Shown: positions 16,301 to 25,768 of the stretch, piece after piece
Numbering within the stretch: the stretch's first letter is position 1
Layout of the letters: each line of letters opens with the position of its first letter
Made by a program: the position numbers and the translations under genes
Source: Clavibacter sp. VKM Ac-2872
Lineage (GTDB): Bacteria; Actinomycetota; Actinomycetes; Actinomycetales; Microbacteriaceae
Assembly: GCF_015351105.1 (NCBI RefSeq)
Contig: NZ_JADKRR010000003.1
Span: forward strand, 283,168-347,167
Direction: 5' to 3'
Length of the DNA stretch: 64,000 bases
The notes under the pieces: model-generated
The model's input: only the letters and a program-made list of their open reading frames with translations
What the model was told of the DNA's origin: nothing
Database searches by the model: none

Positions 16301-18592
16301 GTGCAGCGACTGGCGAGGAACGAGGGACGTCCGACCACGGGGGGTGGAGCGGGCGGCGTCCGTCGATCCCGCGAGCGGGCCGTCCGGACCGCCTCGGTGC
16401 TCCTGCTGCTCGCCGCCCTCACCGCGGGCGGCACCGCCGCCGCCACCGCCGCCACCGAGACCCCGACCCCCACGCCGAGCCCCGTCCCCTCCGGCGCGCC
16501 CGCACCCGCGCCGACGGTGGAGACGCCGCCCTTCTCGACCGACGGCGCCGTCGCGGTCACCGGCACGCGGCCCGCGGGCGCCGACGTGCAGGTCACCATC
16601 GCGAGCGTGCCCGCCGCCGTCACGCTCCCCAGCTCCACCACCTGGCGCGCGACCGCGACGGGCGTCCCGGACGGGCAGAGCCCCGTGCGCGTCACCGCGG
16701 GTGGCCAGGAGGCCACCGCCACCGCGTCCGTGCTGCGGGCTCCGGGCGTCAACAGCTTCTCCGTCACGACCACCGGGCTCGTCAGCGGCACGGGCTACCC
16801 GGGCGCCATCGTGGACGCCCGCTCGGGAGGCGCCGCCTGCCGCGCCACCGTCGGCGCCTCCAGCACGTGGGCCTGCCTGCTCGCCCCGCCGCCGGCGTCC
16901 GGGACCGGCGTGCCCGTCACCGCCACGCAGTCCACGCCGTGGAGCACGGGCACGCCCGCCGTCGGGCGCGGCACCGGGAACTTCGACACGACGGCGCCCG
17001 GCGCCGCGGTCATCACGGCACCGGCCGCCGGCGCCACCGTCGCCGCGGCGGGGATCACGATCTCCGGCACCTCCGACGAGGACGGCGCCCTCGTGCGCGC
17101 GTACATCACGGGCTACGGCGACGCCGCGTGCCAGGCGCAGGTCACCGGCGGGCGCTGGTCGTGCACGACCGGCACGCTGCCGCCCGGGCCGCTCGGGATC
17201 ACGGCGACGGTGACGGATCCGCTCGGCAACATCAGCACGCTCGCACCCGAGGTCGACATCACGGTCGCGCAGCCCGCCGCATCGCCCACCCCGGCCGCGA
17301 CGACGCCGCCCGCGACCCCCACGCCCGGCGCCACCAGCTCGCCCGAGGGCACGCAGGCGGCGCCCGCGCCCGGATCCGTCCCCGGCGGCGGCGAGGGCGG
17401 CGGCGCGACCGGCACGGCGCCCGGACCCGACGGCGCACCCGGATCCGCGCCCGCCGCGGCCGCGCCCGGCACCTGGAACGCGCCCACGCGCTTCGGCACG
17501 TCGCTCCAGCCCCTGCCGGCGGCGTTCACCGACGGGCGCGGCCTCCTCCCCCTCCTCCTCGCCCTCGGCGCCGTCCTCCTCGTCACCCTCCCGGCCCTCC
17601 TCCTCCGCGGCGCCCTCGTGGCCCGCTTCGGCGGTCGCCACCGCGCGGCCGAGGACGTCACGCCGCTCCGCTTCATCGTCCGCGGCGACGCCGCCGCCCT
17701 CACCACGCGCGCCGCGGCCGCCGCCTTCACCGACTCGACCGCGACGACCGGCCAGCTGCGCATCGTGCCCGGCCTCCTGGACTCCGGTCCCCTCCCCGTG
17801 CCCGCCCGCCGCGAGCCCGAGCCGACGCTCCTCGGCGCCCGCCCCGCCCGCGAGCCGGGGCGCGCCGGCCGCTGGGGTGCCGCGGCGGCAGCGCTCGCCC
17901 TGGCCGCCGCGCTGGCCGCCCTGTCGCTGCCCGTGGGATCCGACCCCAACGCCGTGCGCCTCTTCCTCGCGGCGCTCGTGGGGCTCGCCGTGGTCAACGG
18001 GGTCGGCGTGGTCGCGGTCGCCTCGGTGGCCGGCCGCGTCGGCGCCGGGCCCGCGCGCGTGCGCGCCGTGCCCGCCCTCCTCGTCCTGTCGGCGACCGCC
18101 GTGCTCGTGTCACGCGCGTTCGGCCTCGCCCCGCCCATCGTCATCGGCCAGGTCCTCGGCATCGTGGCCGACGACCGCGACGACCGGTCCCGGGCCCGCC
18201 TCGCGCTCGTGCAGTCGGGATCGCTCGCGACGCTGGGCCTCGTGGCGTGGATCCTGTACGGCCTCGTCCCCGCGGCCGGCGGGATGTGGCCGCAGCTGGC
18301 GAACGAGCTCCTGAGCGTCATCACCCTGGCCGCGCTCAGCTCCGCGGCGCTGGCGCTCGCGCCCGTCTCCCTCGTGCTCGGACGCTCGCTGCTCCTGCGC
18401 TCCCTGCCGCTGTGGGCCGTCGTCAGCGTCGCCGTCCTCACGCTGGCGTTCGCCGCCGTGGCCACGACCGCGAGCGGCGTGCCGGCCGAGGTCTGGATCA
18501 CGGCCCTCGTCATGGCCGGCGCCTTCGCGGCGGTGAGCCTCGCCGTGTGGCTCTGGATCCGCGTGGTCGAGCCCTCGCTGCAGCGCCTCTAG
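16301..18592 (+). CDS. Secreted Ig-like domains fused to polytopic membrane domain, unknown function
   Basis: A 763-aa protein I do not recognise as a named family. An N-terminal basic region and hydrophobic signal (about residues 28-50) are followed by a Thr/Pro-rich spacer, then Ig-like beta segments: one at VAVTGTRPAGADVQVTI and another at GITISGTSDEDGALVRAYI with a Cys pair. A second Pro/Thr/Gly-rich linker (about 325-400) leads to a C-terminal half with about nine hydrophobic helices. GTG with GGAGG 4 bases upstream sets the start. It looks like an exported stalk on a membrane module, perhaps for surface binding or sensing. It is divergent from the GH1-like gene. Confidence 0.65.
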   Translation: MQRLARNEGRPTTGGGAGGVRRSRERAVRTASVLLLLAALTAGGTAAATAATETPTPTPSPVPSGAPAPAPTVETPPFSTDGAVAVTGTRPAGADVQVTIASVPAAVTLPSSTTWRATATGVPDGQSPVRVTAGGQEATATASVLRAPGVNSFSVTTTGLVSGTGYPGAIVDARSGGAACRATVGASSTWACLLAPPPASGTGVPVTATQSTPWSTGTPAVGRGTGNFDTTAPGAAVITAPAAGATVAAAGITISGTSDEDGALVRAYITGYGDAACQAQVTGGRWSCTTGTLPPGPLGITATVTDPLGNISTLAPEVDITVAQPAASPTPAATTPPATPTPGATSSPEGTQAAPAPGSVPGGGEGGGATGTAPGPDGAPGSAPAAAAPGTWNAPTRFGTSLQPLPAAFTDGRGLLPLLLALGAVLLVTLPALLLRGALVARFGGRHRAAEDVTPLRFIVRGDAAALTTRAAAAAFTDSTATTGQLRIVPGLLDSGPLPVPARREPEPTLLGARPAREPGRAGRWGAAAAALALAAALAALSLPVGSDPNAVRLFLAALVGLAVVNGVGVVAVASVAGRVGAGPARVRAVPALLVLSATAVLVSRAFGLAPPIVIGQVLGIVADDRDDRSRARLALVQSGSLATLGLVAWILYGLVPAAGGMWPQLANELLSVITLAALSSAALALAPVSLVLGRSLLLRSLPLWAVVSVAVLTLAFAAVATTASGVPAEVWITALVMAGAFAAVSLAVWLWIRVVEPSLQRL

Positions 18593-18652
18593 CAACGTGA
18601 CGCGCACGGGCACGTCGTCCCCGCGCGCGGGCCGCGCACCGGGGTCGCGGGG

Positions 18653-19570
18653 ATGAGCGACGCGCACGACCCGGGTCCGCCGCCCGCGCGGATCGCCGTC
18701 GACGTGGAGCGGGTCCGTCGGCTCGTCGCCGACCAGTTCCCCGAGTGGGCCGAGCTCCCCGTCGCACCCGTCCCGGCGAGCGGCTGGGACAACCGGACCT
18801 TCCGCCTCGGCGACGCCCTGCTGGTGCGGCTGCCGAGCGCCGCGGAGTACGCCCTGGCGGTCCCGAAGGAGCAGCGGTGGCTCCCGCGCCTCGCGCCCGC
18901 GCTGCCGGTGCCCGTCCCCGTCCCGCGGGCGCAGGGCGTCCCGGGGTCGGGGTACCCGTTCCCCTGGTCGGTGTACGAGTGGATCGAGGGCGAGCCCGCG
19001 AGCTCCCGACCCGCGCGCGACCCGGTCGAGCTCGCGGAGGACCTCGCCGGCTTCGTCGCGGCCCTCCAGCGCGTCGACGCCTCCGCCGGCCCGCGGCCGG
19101 GCACGCACAACTGGTTCCGGGGTGGATCGCTGCTCACCTACGACGCGCAGACCCGCCGGGCCCTCGCCGAGCTGGGCGACGAGGTCGACCACCTGGCGGC
19201 CGCGCGCATCTGGTCGCGCGCGCTCGCGTCCCGCTGGGACGGCACGGACGTCTGGTTCCACGGCGACCTGGCGCCGGGCAACGTCCTCATCCGCGACGGG
19301 AGGCTGTCGGCCGTCATCGACTTCGGCACGTGCGGCGTCGGCGACCCCGCGTGCGACGTGGCGTCCGCCTGGACGCTGCTCCCCGCCGAGGGGCGCGCGG
19401 CGTTCCGCGACCGGCTGGCGGTCGACGACGGCCTCTGGGCCCGCGGGCGAGGGTGGGCGCTGTGGAAGGCACTGGTCACGTGCGTCGAGCACCGGGGCCG
19501 CACCGACCGGGCAGCCGTCGACGCCCGACGTGCGCTCCGCGGGATCTGCGCGGAGCACCAGGACGCCTGA
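18653..19570 (+). CDS. Aminoglycoside phosphotransferase-fold kinase
   Basis: APH/choline-kinase-fold protein, 305 aa. The catalytic loop is VWFHGDLAPGNVLI and the metal-binding motif is SAVIDFGTCGVGDPACD. The N-terminal lobe has ASGWDNRTFRLGD. This subgroup (similar to proteins annotated as aminoglycoside phosphotransferases in soil and plant actinobacteria) usually has no proven drug substrate, so a role in resistance should not be assumed; sugars, aminocyclitols or macrolides are possible. The gene stands alone between two longer genes with 60 bp and 141 bp spacers. Confidence 0.8.
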   Translation: MSDAHDPGPPPARIAVDVERVRRLVADQFPEWAELPVAPVPASGWDNRTFRLGDALLVRLPSAAEYALAVPKEQRWLPRLAPALPVPVPVPRAQGVPGSGYPFPWSVYEWIEGEPASSRPARDPVELAEDLAGFVAALQRVDASAGPRPGTHNWFRGGSLLTYDAQTRRALAELGDEVDHLAAARIWSRALASRWDGTDVWFHGDLAPGNVLIRDGRLSAVIDFGTCGVGDPACDVASAWTLLPAEGRAAFRDRLAVDDGLWARGRGWALWKALVTCVEHRGRTDRAAVDARRALRGICAEHQDA

Positions 19571-19711
19571 GCGCCCCTAGCAGCCGCCACCCGCCGCCGT
19601 CCGCTGCCGCGCCGCACCTGGTGCGGACCCCCGGCCGGGGCCACACTGGGTCCGTCGCCAGCTCCGGCGGCCTCGACCCGGCCCGCGCGGCCCCGACGGC
19701 AGGAGTCCAGC

Positions 19712-21154
19712 ATGAGCACACCGAGCACGTCCCTCTGGGCGGCGCTCACGAGGCGGAAGCCCGTGGAGACGATCGAGGCGGAGCCCGGCGCGGCCGGCGA
19801 GGAGGGCGGCCTCACCCGCTCGCTCGGCCTCTGGCAGCTGACGGCGATCGGCGTGGGCGGCATCATCGGCACGGGCATCTTCACGCTCGCGGGCACCGTC
19901 GCGAACCAGACGGCCGGTCCCGCCGTCCTCATCTCCTTCCTCATCGCCGGCATCGCGAGCGCCGCGGCCGCCCTCTCCTACGCCGAGTTCGCCGGCATGA
20001 TCCCGAAGGCCGGCTCCGCGTACACCTACGGCTACGCGGCCCTCGGCGAGATCGTCGGCTGGTTCATCGGCTGGGACCTGCTGCTCGAGTACACCGCCAT
20101 CGTCGGCGTGGTCGCGATCGGCGTCTCCGGCTACGCGGGCTTCCTCCTCGACCAGTTCGGCGTCGACCTGCCCGCGTGGATGCTCGGTGCGGCCGGCACG
20201 GGCGACGGCCACGTGGTCGACCTCTTCGCCGTCATCCTCTGCCTCGGCACCGCCTTCGTCCTCACCCGCGGCATGAAGAGCGTCGGCCGCTTCGAGCTCT
20301 ACCTCGTGGGCCTCAAGGTGGCCCTGGTGCTCGTGATCGTCGTCATCGGCTTCACGCAGATCACCGGCGCCAACTACCAGCCGTACTTCCCGTTCGGCGC
20401 GGCCGGCGTCTTCACGGGCGCCGCCACCGTCTTCTTCGCGGTCTTCGGCTACGACGCCATGAGCACGGCCGCCGAGGAGTCGAAGGACGCAACCAAGCAC
20501 ATGCCGAAGGCGATCCTGCTGTCGCTCGGCATCGCGATGGTGCTCTACGTGCTCGCGACGATCGTGCTCACGGGGATGCAGAAGTACTCGGACATCAACC
20601 CGAAGAGCGGCTTCGCGACCGCGTTCGAGTCGGTGGGCCTGCCCGCCGTGGCGAACGTGGTGGCCGTGGGCGCGATCGTCAGCGTCGTCACCGTGATGCT
20701 CACGTTCATGCTCGGGGCGTCGCGCGTGTGGTTCTCCATGAGCCGCGACGGGCTGCTGCCGAAGTGGTTCGCGGTCACGGACCGGAAGCGCAACGTGCCC
20801 ACGCGCGTCACCTGGATCATCGGCATCGGCTCGGCCCTGTTCGCGGGCTTCCTGCCCATCACCGTGGTGGCGGAGCTGACGAACATCGGGATCCTGCTGG
20901 CCTTCGTGGTGGTGTGCGCCGCCGTCATCGTGCTGCGCTACAAGCGCCCGGAGATCCCGCGGGCGTTCCGGCTGCCGTTCATGCCGGTCGTGCCGATCAT
21001 CGGGATCGGCTTCTCGCTGTGGCTCGTCTCGTCGCTGCCGTGGGAGACGTGGGTGCGGTTCCTGGTGTGGCTCGTCATCGGCCTCGTGATCTACCTCACG
21101 TACTCGCGCCGCAACTCGGTGCTCGCCCCCGACAGCCCGCGCAACCGACGCTGA
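19712..21154 (+). CDS. APC-superfamily amino acid permease (cationic amino acid type)
   Basis: A 480-aa transporter with 12 predicted helices. The helix-1 motif GVGGIIGTGIFTLAG, the FAGMIPKAGSAYTYGYAALGE loop and the C-terminal YSRRNS fit the CAT branch of the APC family, which moves amino acids with protons. AGGAG 9 bases before ATG supports the start. A strong hairpin follows. Specificity (Arg/Lys/His or broader) cannot be resolved. Confidence 0.85.
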   Translation: MSTPSTSLWAALTRRKPVETIEAEPGAAGEEGGLTRSLGLWQLTAIGVGGIIGTGIFTLAGTVANQTAGPAVLISFLIAGIASAAAALSYAEFAGMIPKAGSAYTYGYAALGEIVGWFIGWDLLLEYTAIVGVVAIGVSGYAGFLLDQFGVDLPAWMLGAAGTGDGHVVDLFAVILCLGTAFVLTRGMKSVGRFELYLVGLKVALVLVIVVIGFTQITGANYQPYFPFGAAGVFTGAATVFFAVFGYDAMSTAAEESKDATKHMPKAILLSLGIAMVLYVLATIVLTGMQKYSDINPKSGFATAFESVGLPAVANVVAVGAIVSVVTVMLTFMLGASRVWFSMSRDGLLPKWFAVTDRKRNVPTRVTWIIGIGSALFAGFLPITVVAELTNIGILLAFVVVCAAVIVLRYKRPEIPRAFRLPFMPVVPIIGIGFSLWLVSSLPWETWVRFLVWLVIGLVIYLTYSRRNSVLAPDSPRNRR

Positions 21155-21170
21155 CCGGCGCGGACGACCG

Positions 21171-21227
21171 CACGACGACAGGGGCGCCGCCCACCTCGCG
21201 AGGTGGTCGGCGCCCCTGCTGCGTCGT
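21171..21227. terminator. Terminator between permease and ferritin-like gene
   Basis: Nested inverted repeats pair 21181-21189 (GGGGCGCCG) with the facing CGGCGCCCC, and CCACCTCG with CGAGGTGG inside. An outer CACGACG/CGTCGTG arm extends the stem to 21227. The two genes are convergent, so it can stop both. Confidence 0.8.
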
Positions 21228-21237
21228 GACCCGCTGG

Positions 21238-22179
21238 CTAGTTCGCGCCGCTGGTGTTGATGCCGCCGTTGACGCCGGAGGGGAAGAACCCGCCCTTCGT
21301 CACGGCCTTGTTGTTCAGGTACACGATGTTGAGGACCTGACCGGTCGTGCGGCTGAACGCGATCGAGTTCGCGTCGGTGGGCACGAGGTTGGCGCCGCCC
21401 GAGACCGTGATGCCCTGGTCGAGGTCCGTGGACCCGTCGAGGGAGTCGCGCGCGTTGGAGATCGCGTTGGTCGGGGCCGCGAGGCCCTTCGCGAACAGCG
21501 ACGTGCGGATGATGCCCGCGTGGTACGCCTCGACCGCGAGGATGCCGGCGGCCGCCTCCAGGTACGTCTTGTTCGTGATGAGCGGCGCGGCGCCCTTGTA
21601 GGCGGTGACCCCGACGTCCTCGAACACGAACGACGCGAGCAGGAAGTTCTCGTCGCTCGCGAACGCGTCGAACCTCTCGCCCGCCTTGATGAGGCCGGCG
21701 GCCTGGGCGGCCGCGGAGAACGCCGCGTCGAGGTCGATCGCGGGACGCGCGACCCTCGCCGAGCCGAGCGCGGACCGCAGGAACTTCACGTGCGCCTTCT
21801 CGTCCTGCGCGATCTCGCGGGCGTACTGGCGGATCGCGTTGTCCTTGAACTGCACCTGGCGACCGCCCGTGACCGCGCCCGGCGTGCCGACGCCGGAGAT
21901 GTCGTTCGGGACGAGGCCCGCGCCCGTGGAGGCGCGGAGGTAGAACTCGGCCTCGAGGTACTCGAGGTTGAGCGCGAAGTTGAGGACCGCGGCGTCCGTG
22001 ACGGCACCCGCGTCGGCCTCGGCCTGAGCGTCGGCTGCCTGGGCGCCGGTCGCGGGGATCAGGGCCGCGGCGCCGACGCCGAGTCCCGCGATGCCCGCGG
22101 CGCTGAAGAAGCGACGACGGTCGAGCGGCGACTGCGCGCTCTTGTCGATGGCCTGGGTGATGAACTTCTTGTCGAACAT
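21238..22179 (-). CDS. Tat-exported ferritin-like domain protein
   Basis: A 313-aa protein with a twin-arginine signal ([18 protein letters not shown]) ending near AQAAD. The mature part is a ferritin-like four-helix bundle of the Ferritin_2 type: [13 protein letters not shown] and [14 protein letters not shown] on the first helix pair and [15 protein letters not shown] later carry the Glu/His residues expected for a di-iron or metal site. Related exported proteins are linked to desiccation and stress in plants and bacteria. GGGAGCT before the ATG supports the start. It is monocistronic. Confidence 0.8.
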   Translation of the reverse strand: MFDKKFITQAIDKSAQSPLDRRRFFSAAGIAGLGVGAAALIPATGAQAADAQAEADAGAVTDAAVLNFALNLEYLEAEFYLRASTGAGLVPNDISGVGTPGAVTGGRQVQFKDNAIRQYAREIAQDEKAHVKFLRSALGSARVARPAIDLDAAFSAAAQAAGLIKAGERFDAFASDENFLLASFVFEDVGVTAYKGAAPLITNKTYLEAAAGILAVEAYHAGIIRTSLFAKGLAAPTNAISNARDSLDGSTDLDQGITVSGGANLVPTDANSIAFSRTTGQVLNIVYLNNKAVTKGGFFPSGVNGGINTSGAN

Positions 22180-22330
22180 GGATGAGCTCCCTTGATCGGC
22201 GCGTCCGTATCCCAGATACCGAGCGCGTGGTGGTTCGAACGCTGAACGGGTAGTCGGCATCCAGGAAGAGGCGCAGGGCATCGTTTCGCCGGATGTCGGA
22301 AAGCGTTCGGAACCCGGCTCGGTGCGGTTT

Positions 22331-22356
22331 GGGTCGGATCCATGCGGATCCGACCC
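22331..22356 (-). terminator. Terminator of the glycan operon
   Basis: A perfect 11-bp stem (GGGTCGGATCC with GGATCCGACCC) and a 4-base loop lie 7 bases past the stop of the GH26/OpgC gene, marking the end of the five-gene operon. Confidence 0.8.
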
Positions 22357-22363
22357 GCGACGA

Positions 22364-24991
22364 TCAGGTCGGGATGACCTTGAACAGGAACTTGCGCTTG
22401 ACCATGAACCAGATAACCGCGAGCACGAGGGTGTGGATAGCTGTCCCCTGCCAGAAATTGGACCTGTCGAGGAACGGCAGGCTGCCCACGAGCAGCACGA
22501 AGAACACGTGGACGATGAAGACGTAGAGGCTCGCGGATCCGAGCGGCGTGTAGAACCAGCCGAACGCGCGGTCGACGGGCTTCCAGACCCGGGTGAGGAA
22601 CGTGTACGCGACCACGAGCATGAGCGCGAGGTCGATGAGACGCCCGGGCTGCAGGAACGTGCGCTGGTACATCGACTCGTACAGCGACGAGTAGAGGCCG
22701 TCGGGCACGCCCGGGATCGCGACGCCGAACGTGTGCCCGGCCCAGAGGACCGCGAGCCCGCCCGTGTAGGCGACCAGCAGGATCGTCACGAGCACTCGAC
22801 CGACGCGGCCCGTGAGCGCGCGCGTGATCTGCCTCCGGTAGTAGCCGATCACCATGCCGTTGAGGAACGCGACCTGCCACGTCAGCAGCGGGAAGACGTC
22901 CTCGAACATCGACGGCAGCACACGGATGTCGTACTGCGCGTTGAGGAGGTACGCGGCCCAGCTGACGATGAGCACGACCCACCACATGCGGCGGCGGAGG
23001 AGCCAGACGATCGCGGGGACGAGCAGGGTCAGCACCACGAACAGGCCCATGATGTTGAACACCCACGGGCCCATGCGGATCAGCAGCAGGTCGCGGATCG
23101 CGTACCAGGGCGGCGGGTAGTCGAGCAGGCGCGCGCCGTTCGGGTAGAGGTCGTAGACCTGCCCGGTGGTGACCTTGCCGTCGGCGCCCGTGCCGCGGTC
23201 GGTGAACGTGGTGATCACGTCGGTGTTCAGGAACGGCACGAACGTGAGCGCGAAGACGATGACGACGACGGCGATCGCCACGATGTACTGCTTGAGCGCG
23301 CGCCGGAGGATGGAGACGAGCGCCTTGACCTCGCCGAACTTCTTCACCGCGAGCGGGTAGACCATGCCGAGCACGAGGCCGGAGAGCAGCACGAACATCT
23401 CGGCGCCCGTGATGGCGCCGATCGCGTTGATGCTGACGTAGGAGTACGGGCTCGCCACCTCGATGTGCGTGACGACCACGACGACGATGATCCAGCCGCG
23501 GAAGAGGTCGAGGCGGCGGTCGCGGGGGCTGTTCTCGTCGGGGTAGCGCCAGCCGGGCTTCAGGCGGCCGATGGGGCCGGAGATCACGAACAGCAGCAGG
23601 AGCACGACCGCGCAGAGCACGATCCAGCCCATCTGCTCGTCCTCCGGGGATCCCGGGTCGCGGTACTGCGCGGTGGCGACGTTGGCCCGCTCCTGGTCGA
23701 AGACCTGCGTGACCGGGCCGAGGGTCGCGGTCGCCGGATCCAGGTGCGTGAGCAGGGCGGACGCCACCGCGGTGTCGCCCGTCGCCCGCCAGTCGATGAC
23801 GGCGCCCTGGGCCTCGGCCTCGGTGCGCTGGAGCTCGCGCCACACGACCATGCCGATGCCCGGGTGCGCGGACCGGATGTCGGCGGAGAGCACCTGGTCC
23901 CACCACGCGCTCTTGATGTCGATCTCGGAGGCGCCGTCGGTGCGGGCCGGGTCGTACAGCGCGCCCGTCTCGATGACGGCCGGCTTGCCGGTGCCCTCGA
24001 TCCACTCGGCCGCGAAGTCCCGCCCCGCGCCGCCCTGGTCGGAGTAGCCGTACGCGCCGGTGAGCTCGCGGGAGAACTTGTCCTGCTCGGGCACGACGTT
24101 CTCGCCGAACTCCTGCTGCGGGATCACCTCGGTGCCGAGGTAGTCCTCGGTGGGCTGACCGACGGTGAAGTCCTGCTCGGAGCCGAAGTGGGACGCGGAC
24201 AGGCCCACCCAGTCGACGGCGTCGTCGCCCGGGTAGTACGGCCGGTACGCGTCGTCGTCCACGTCGACGCGGCCGTTGCCGTCGGTGTCGAGCTCGGCGA
24301 TGGAGCGGGTGGCGGATCCCTGCGTGAGGCCGTCGGCGGATCCGAACGGGTAGCCGGCCGCGTACGCGGGCGACCACACGGTGACGGCGCCCGCGTCGGA
24401 GGCGTGCACGGCGTCGGCGACCTGGCGGAACGCGGTGACGTACGCCGTCGGCTGCTGCCCCCAGGGGGTCCACGAGCCGTTCATCTCGGGGGCGAAGCGC
24501 ACGAGCGCGCGGGAGTCGTAGCGCTCGCGGAGCGCCTCGAGCCGGCCGGTGAGCGCGGTCGCGTCCGCCGCCGTCAGGTCGGCGAGCGGCTTCGTGGGCT
24601 CGAGCGTGAGGAAGAGGAGCGACCCCTGCTGCGCGGCCTGCTGCGCGAACTGGTCGAGGTAGGTGACGTCGTCGGATCCGAGCGGGTAGCGCACCGACTG
24701 GCCGAGCACCGCGGGGGTCGCCCCGAGGCGGTCGGCGTAGCTCTGCGCGTCGTCGGCGGTCCAGTCGATGATGCCGCCGAACCAGGGCGCGGCCGGCCCC
24801 CGGGTGAGGTCGACCTCGTCGGCGGGCGCCGCGGGCGCGGCCGCCTGCGGCGCGGCCCGTGCGGCCGGCTCCGCGAGCGCCGCCGTCGCCGGGACGACGG
24901 CGATCGCGAGCGCGACCATGGCCGCGGCCCAGCCGCCGATCCGTCCTCGCGTGCGCCCGCCCCCGCGTGCCCGCATCCCCCCGCCGCGCAT
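22364..24991 (-). CDS. GH26-like glycoside hydrolase fused to OpgC acyltransferase
   Basis: An 875-aa protein. After a signal-anchor (about 20-40), residues 65-400 form a GH26-like barrel: acid/base Glu169 in [14 protein letters not shown] and nucleophile Glu341 in [12 protein letters not shown]. An EF-hand-like calcium loop ([13 protein letters not shown], 235-247) is embedded. A helix near 455-472 follows, then an OpgC domain starting [10 protein letters not shown] with about ten helices and [14 protein letters not shown]. OpgC proteins acylate periplasmic glucans. The fusion implies cutting and acylating one surface glycan at the outer face. Its ATG shares one base with the stop of the RsbW-like gene, so it belongs to the regulator-glycosyltransferase operon. 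Confidence 0.8.
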   Translation of the reverse strand: MRGGGMRARGGGRTRGRIGGWAAAMVALAIAVVPATAALAEPAARAAPQAAAPAAPADEVDLTRGPAAPWFGGIIDWTADDAQSYADRLGATPAVLGQSVRYPLGSDDVTYLDQFAQQAAQQGSLLFLTLEPTKPLADLTAADATALTGRLEALRERYDSRALVRFAPEMNGSWTPWGQQPTAYVTAFRQVADAVHASDAGAVTVWSPAYAAGYPFGSADGLTQGSATRSIAELDTDGNGRVDVDDDAYRPYYPGDDAVDWVGLSASHFGSEQDFTVGQPTEDYLGTEVIPQQEFGENVVPEQDKFSRELTGAYGYSDQGGAGRDFAAEWIEGTGKPAVIETGALYDPARTDGASEIDIKSAWWDQVLSADIRSAHPGIGMVVWRELQRTEAEAQGAVIDWRATGDTAVASALLTHLDPATATLGPVTQVFDQERANVATAQYRDPGSPEDEQMGWIVLCAVVLLLLFVISGPIGRLKPGWRYPDENSPRDRRLDLFRGWIIVVVVVTHIEVASPYSYVSINAIGAITGAEMFVLLSGLVLGMVYPLAVKKFGEVKALVSILRRALKQYIVAIAVVVIVFALTFVPFLNTDVITTFTDRGTGADGKVTTGQVYDLYPNGARLLDYPPPWYAIRDLLLIRMGPWVFNIMGLFVVLTLLVPAIVWLLRRRMWWVVLIVSWAAYLLNAQYDIRVLPSMFEDVFPLLTWQVAFLNGMVIGYYRRQITRALTGRVGRVLVTILLVAYTGGLAVLWAGHTFGVAIPGVPDGLYSSLYESMYQRTFLQPGRLIDLALMLVVAYTFLTRVWKPVDRAFGWFYTPLGSASLYVFIVHVFFVLLVGSLPFLDRSNFWQGTAIHTLVLAVIWFMVKRKFLFKVIPT

Positions 24992-25440
24992 CAGCCGCGG
25001 AGCCTGACCAGTCGCCAGCGGTTGCTGCCGTCGGTGCGCTCGTAGGTGAGGTCGTCGAGGATCGCCTGGGCGAGGGCCAGCCCGCGGCCGCTCTCGCTGA
25101 GGTCGTCGGGCATGGACACCCGGGTGAGGTCGACGTCGGCGGGCTGGCCGTCGTCCTCGAACAGCGCCACGATGCGGTCGTGCTGGCAGATCACGGTCAT
25201 GGTGAAGGTCACGGGGTAGCCCGCGCGCTCCCCCACCGCGACGCCGTGCTCCACCACGTTGCCCGCTATCTCGACCACGGCCGTCTCGAAGAGCATCCGC
25301 TCCTCGTCGCTCACGTCGAACGCCTGGTCCCAGACCGCGGAGATGACGGCGTGCACCGCGGCGAGGCTCTCGTCCACCGCGGGGAGCGTGACGTTCGCCC
25401 TCACCGGCGGCGCGTGGTGGGTCATGCCCTCACCGGTCAC
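24991..25440 (-). CDS. RsbW-like anti-sigma/serine kinase (HATPase)
   Basis: GHKL-fold ATPase, 149 aa. The N box is ETAVVEIAGNVVEHG, the G1 box FEDDGQPADV and the G2 box SESGRGLALAQAIL, all needed for ATP binding. In partner switching such kinases phosphorylate a STAS protein and bind a target when free. The adjacent STAS gene overlaps it by 11 bp if this GTG (GAGGG 8 bases upstream) is used; an ATG at 25425 is the alternative. No sigma factor gene is present in the operon, so the bound target may be a sigma factor elsewhere or the glycosyltransferase itself. Confidence 0.85.
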   Translation of the reverse strand: MTGEGMTHHAPPVRANVTLPAVDESLAAVHAVISAVWDQAFDVSDEERMLFETAVVEIAGNVVEHGVAVGERAGYPVTFTMTVICQHDRIVALFEDDGQPADVDLTRVSMPDDLSESGRGLALAQAILDDLTYERTDGSNRWRLVRLRG

Positions 25441-25768
25441 CGAACACGCCCTCGGGGGCGTCGTGCACCGTGAGGACGCGGTTCAGGTTGGTCAGCTCGA
25501 GCACCGCCCGCACCTGCGCGTTGGGGCGCGCCAGCCGGAGGTCGCCGCCCGCCTGCCGGGCCCGCTTGAGACCCGAGACGAGGGCGCCGAGACCGGAGGA
25601 GTCCATGAACTCGGTGCTGCCCAGGTCGACCACCACGAACGGGCGTCCGCCGTCGATGACCTCGGTCACGACGGTGGTGAGCTGACGGGCCGACACCATG
25701 TTGAGGCGCCCGGTCGGCGTCACGACGCTGACCTCCGTGCCCTGCTCTGCCACTGCGATGTCGATCAT
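25430..25768 (-). CDS. STAS anti-anti-sigma factor (RsbV/SpoIIAA-like)
   Basis: Single STAS domain, 112 aa. The phosphorylatable serine sits in the canonical EFMDSSGLGALVSG (Ser57 or Ser58), and the N-terminal strand motif TGRLNMVSARQL is typical. It is expected to be phosphorylated by the RsbW-like kinase encoded next and dephosphorylated by the SpoIIE-type phosphatase encoded two genes upstream. Its ATG overlaps the glycosyltransferase stop by 4 bp, which ties its synthesis to that enzyme. Confidence 0.9.
   Translation of the reverse strand: MIDIAVAEQGTEVSVVTPTGRLNMVSARQLTTVVTEVIDGGRPFVVVDLGSTEFMDSSGLGALVSGLKRARQAGGDLRLARPNAQVRAVLELTNLNRVLTVHDAPEGVFGDR

Noticed and set aside
18653-19570. 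Antibiotic resistance gene
   Set aside because: The APH fold is clear, but this subgroup has many non-drug substrates and nothing in the context points to resistance.
18745-22185. Open frame of 1146 codons on the plus strand
   Set aside because: It crosses an APH-fold kinase, a permease and a ferritin-like gene that have clear motifs in other frames. Its translation is Arg/Gly/Ala/Pro-rich, the usual shadow in very GC-rich DNA.
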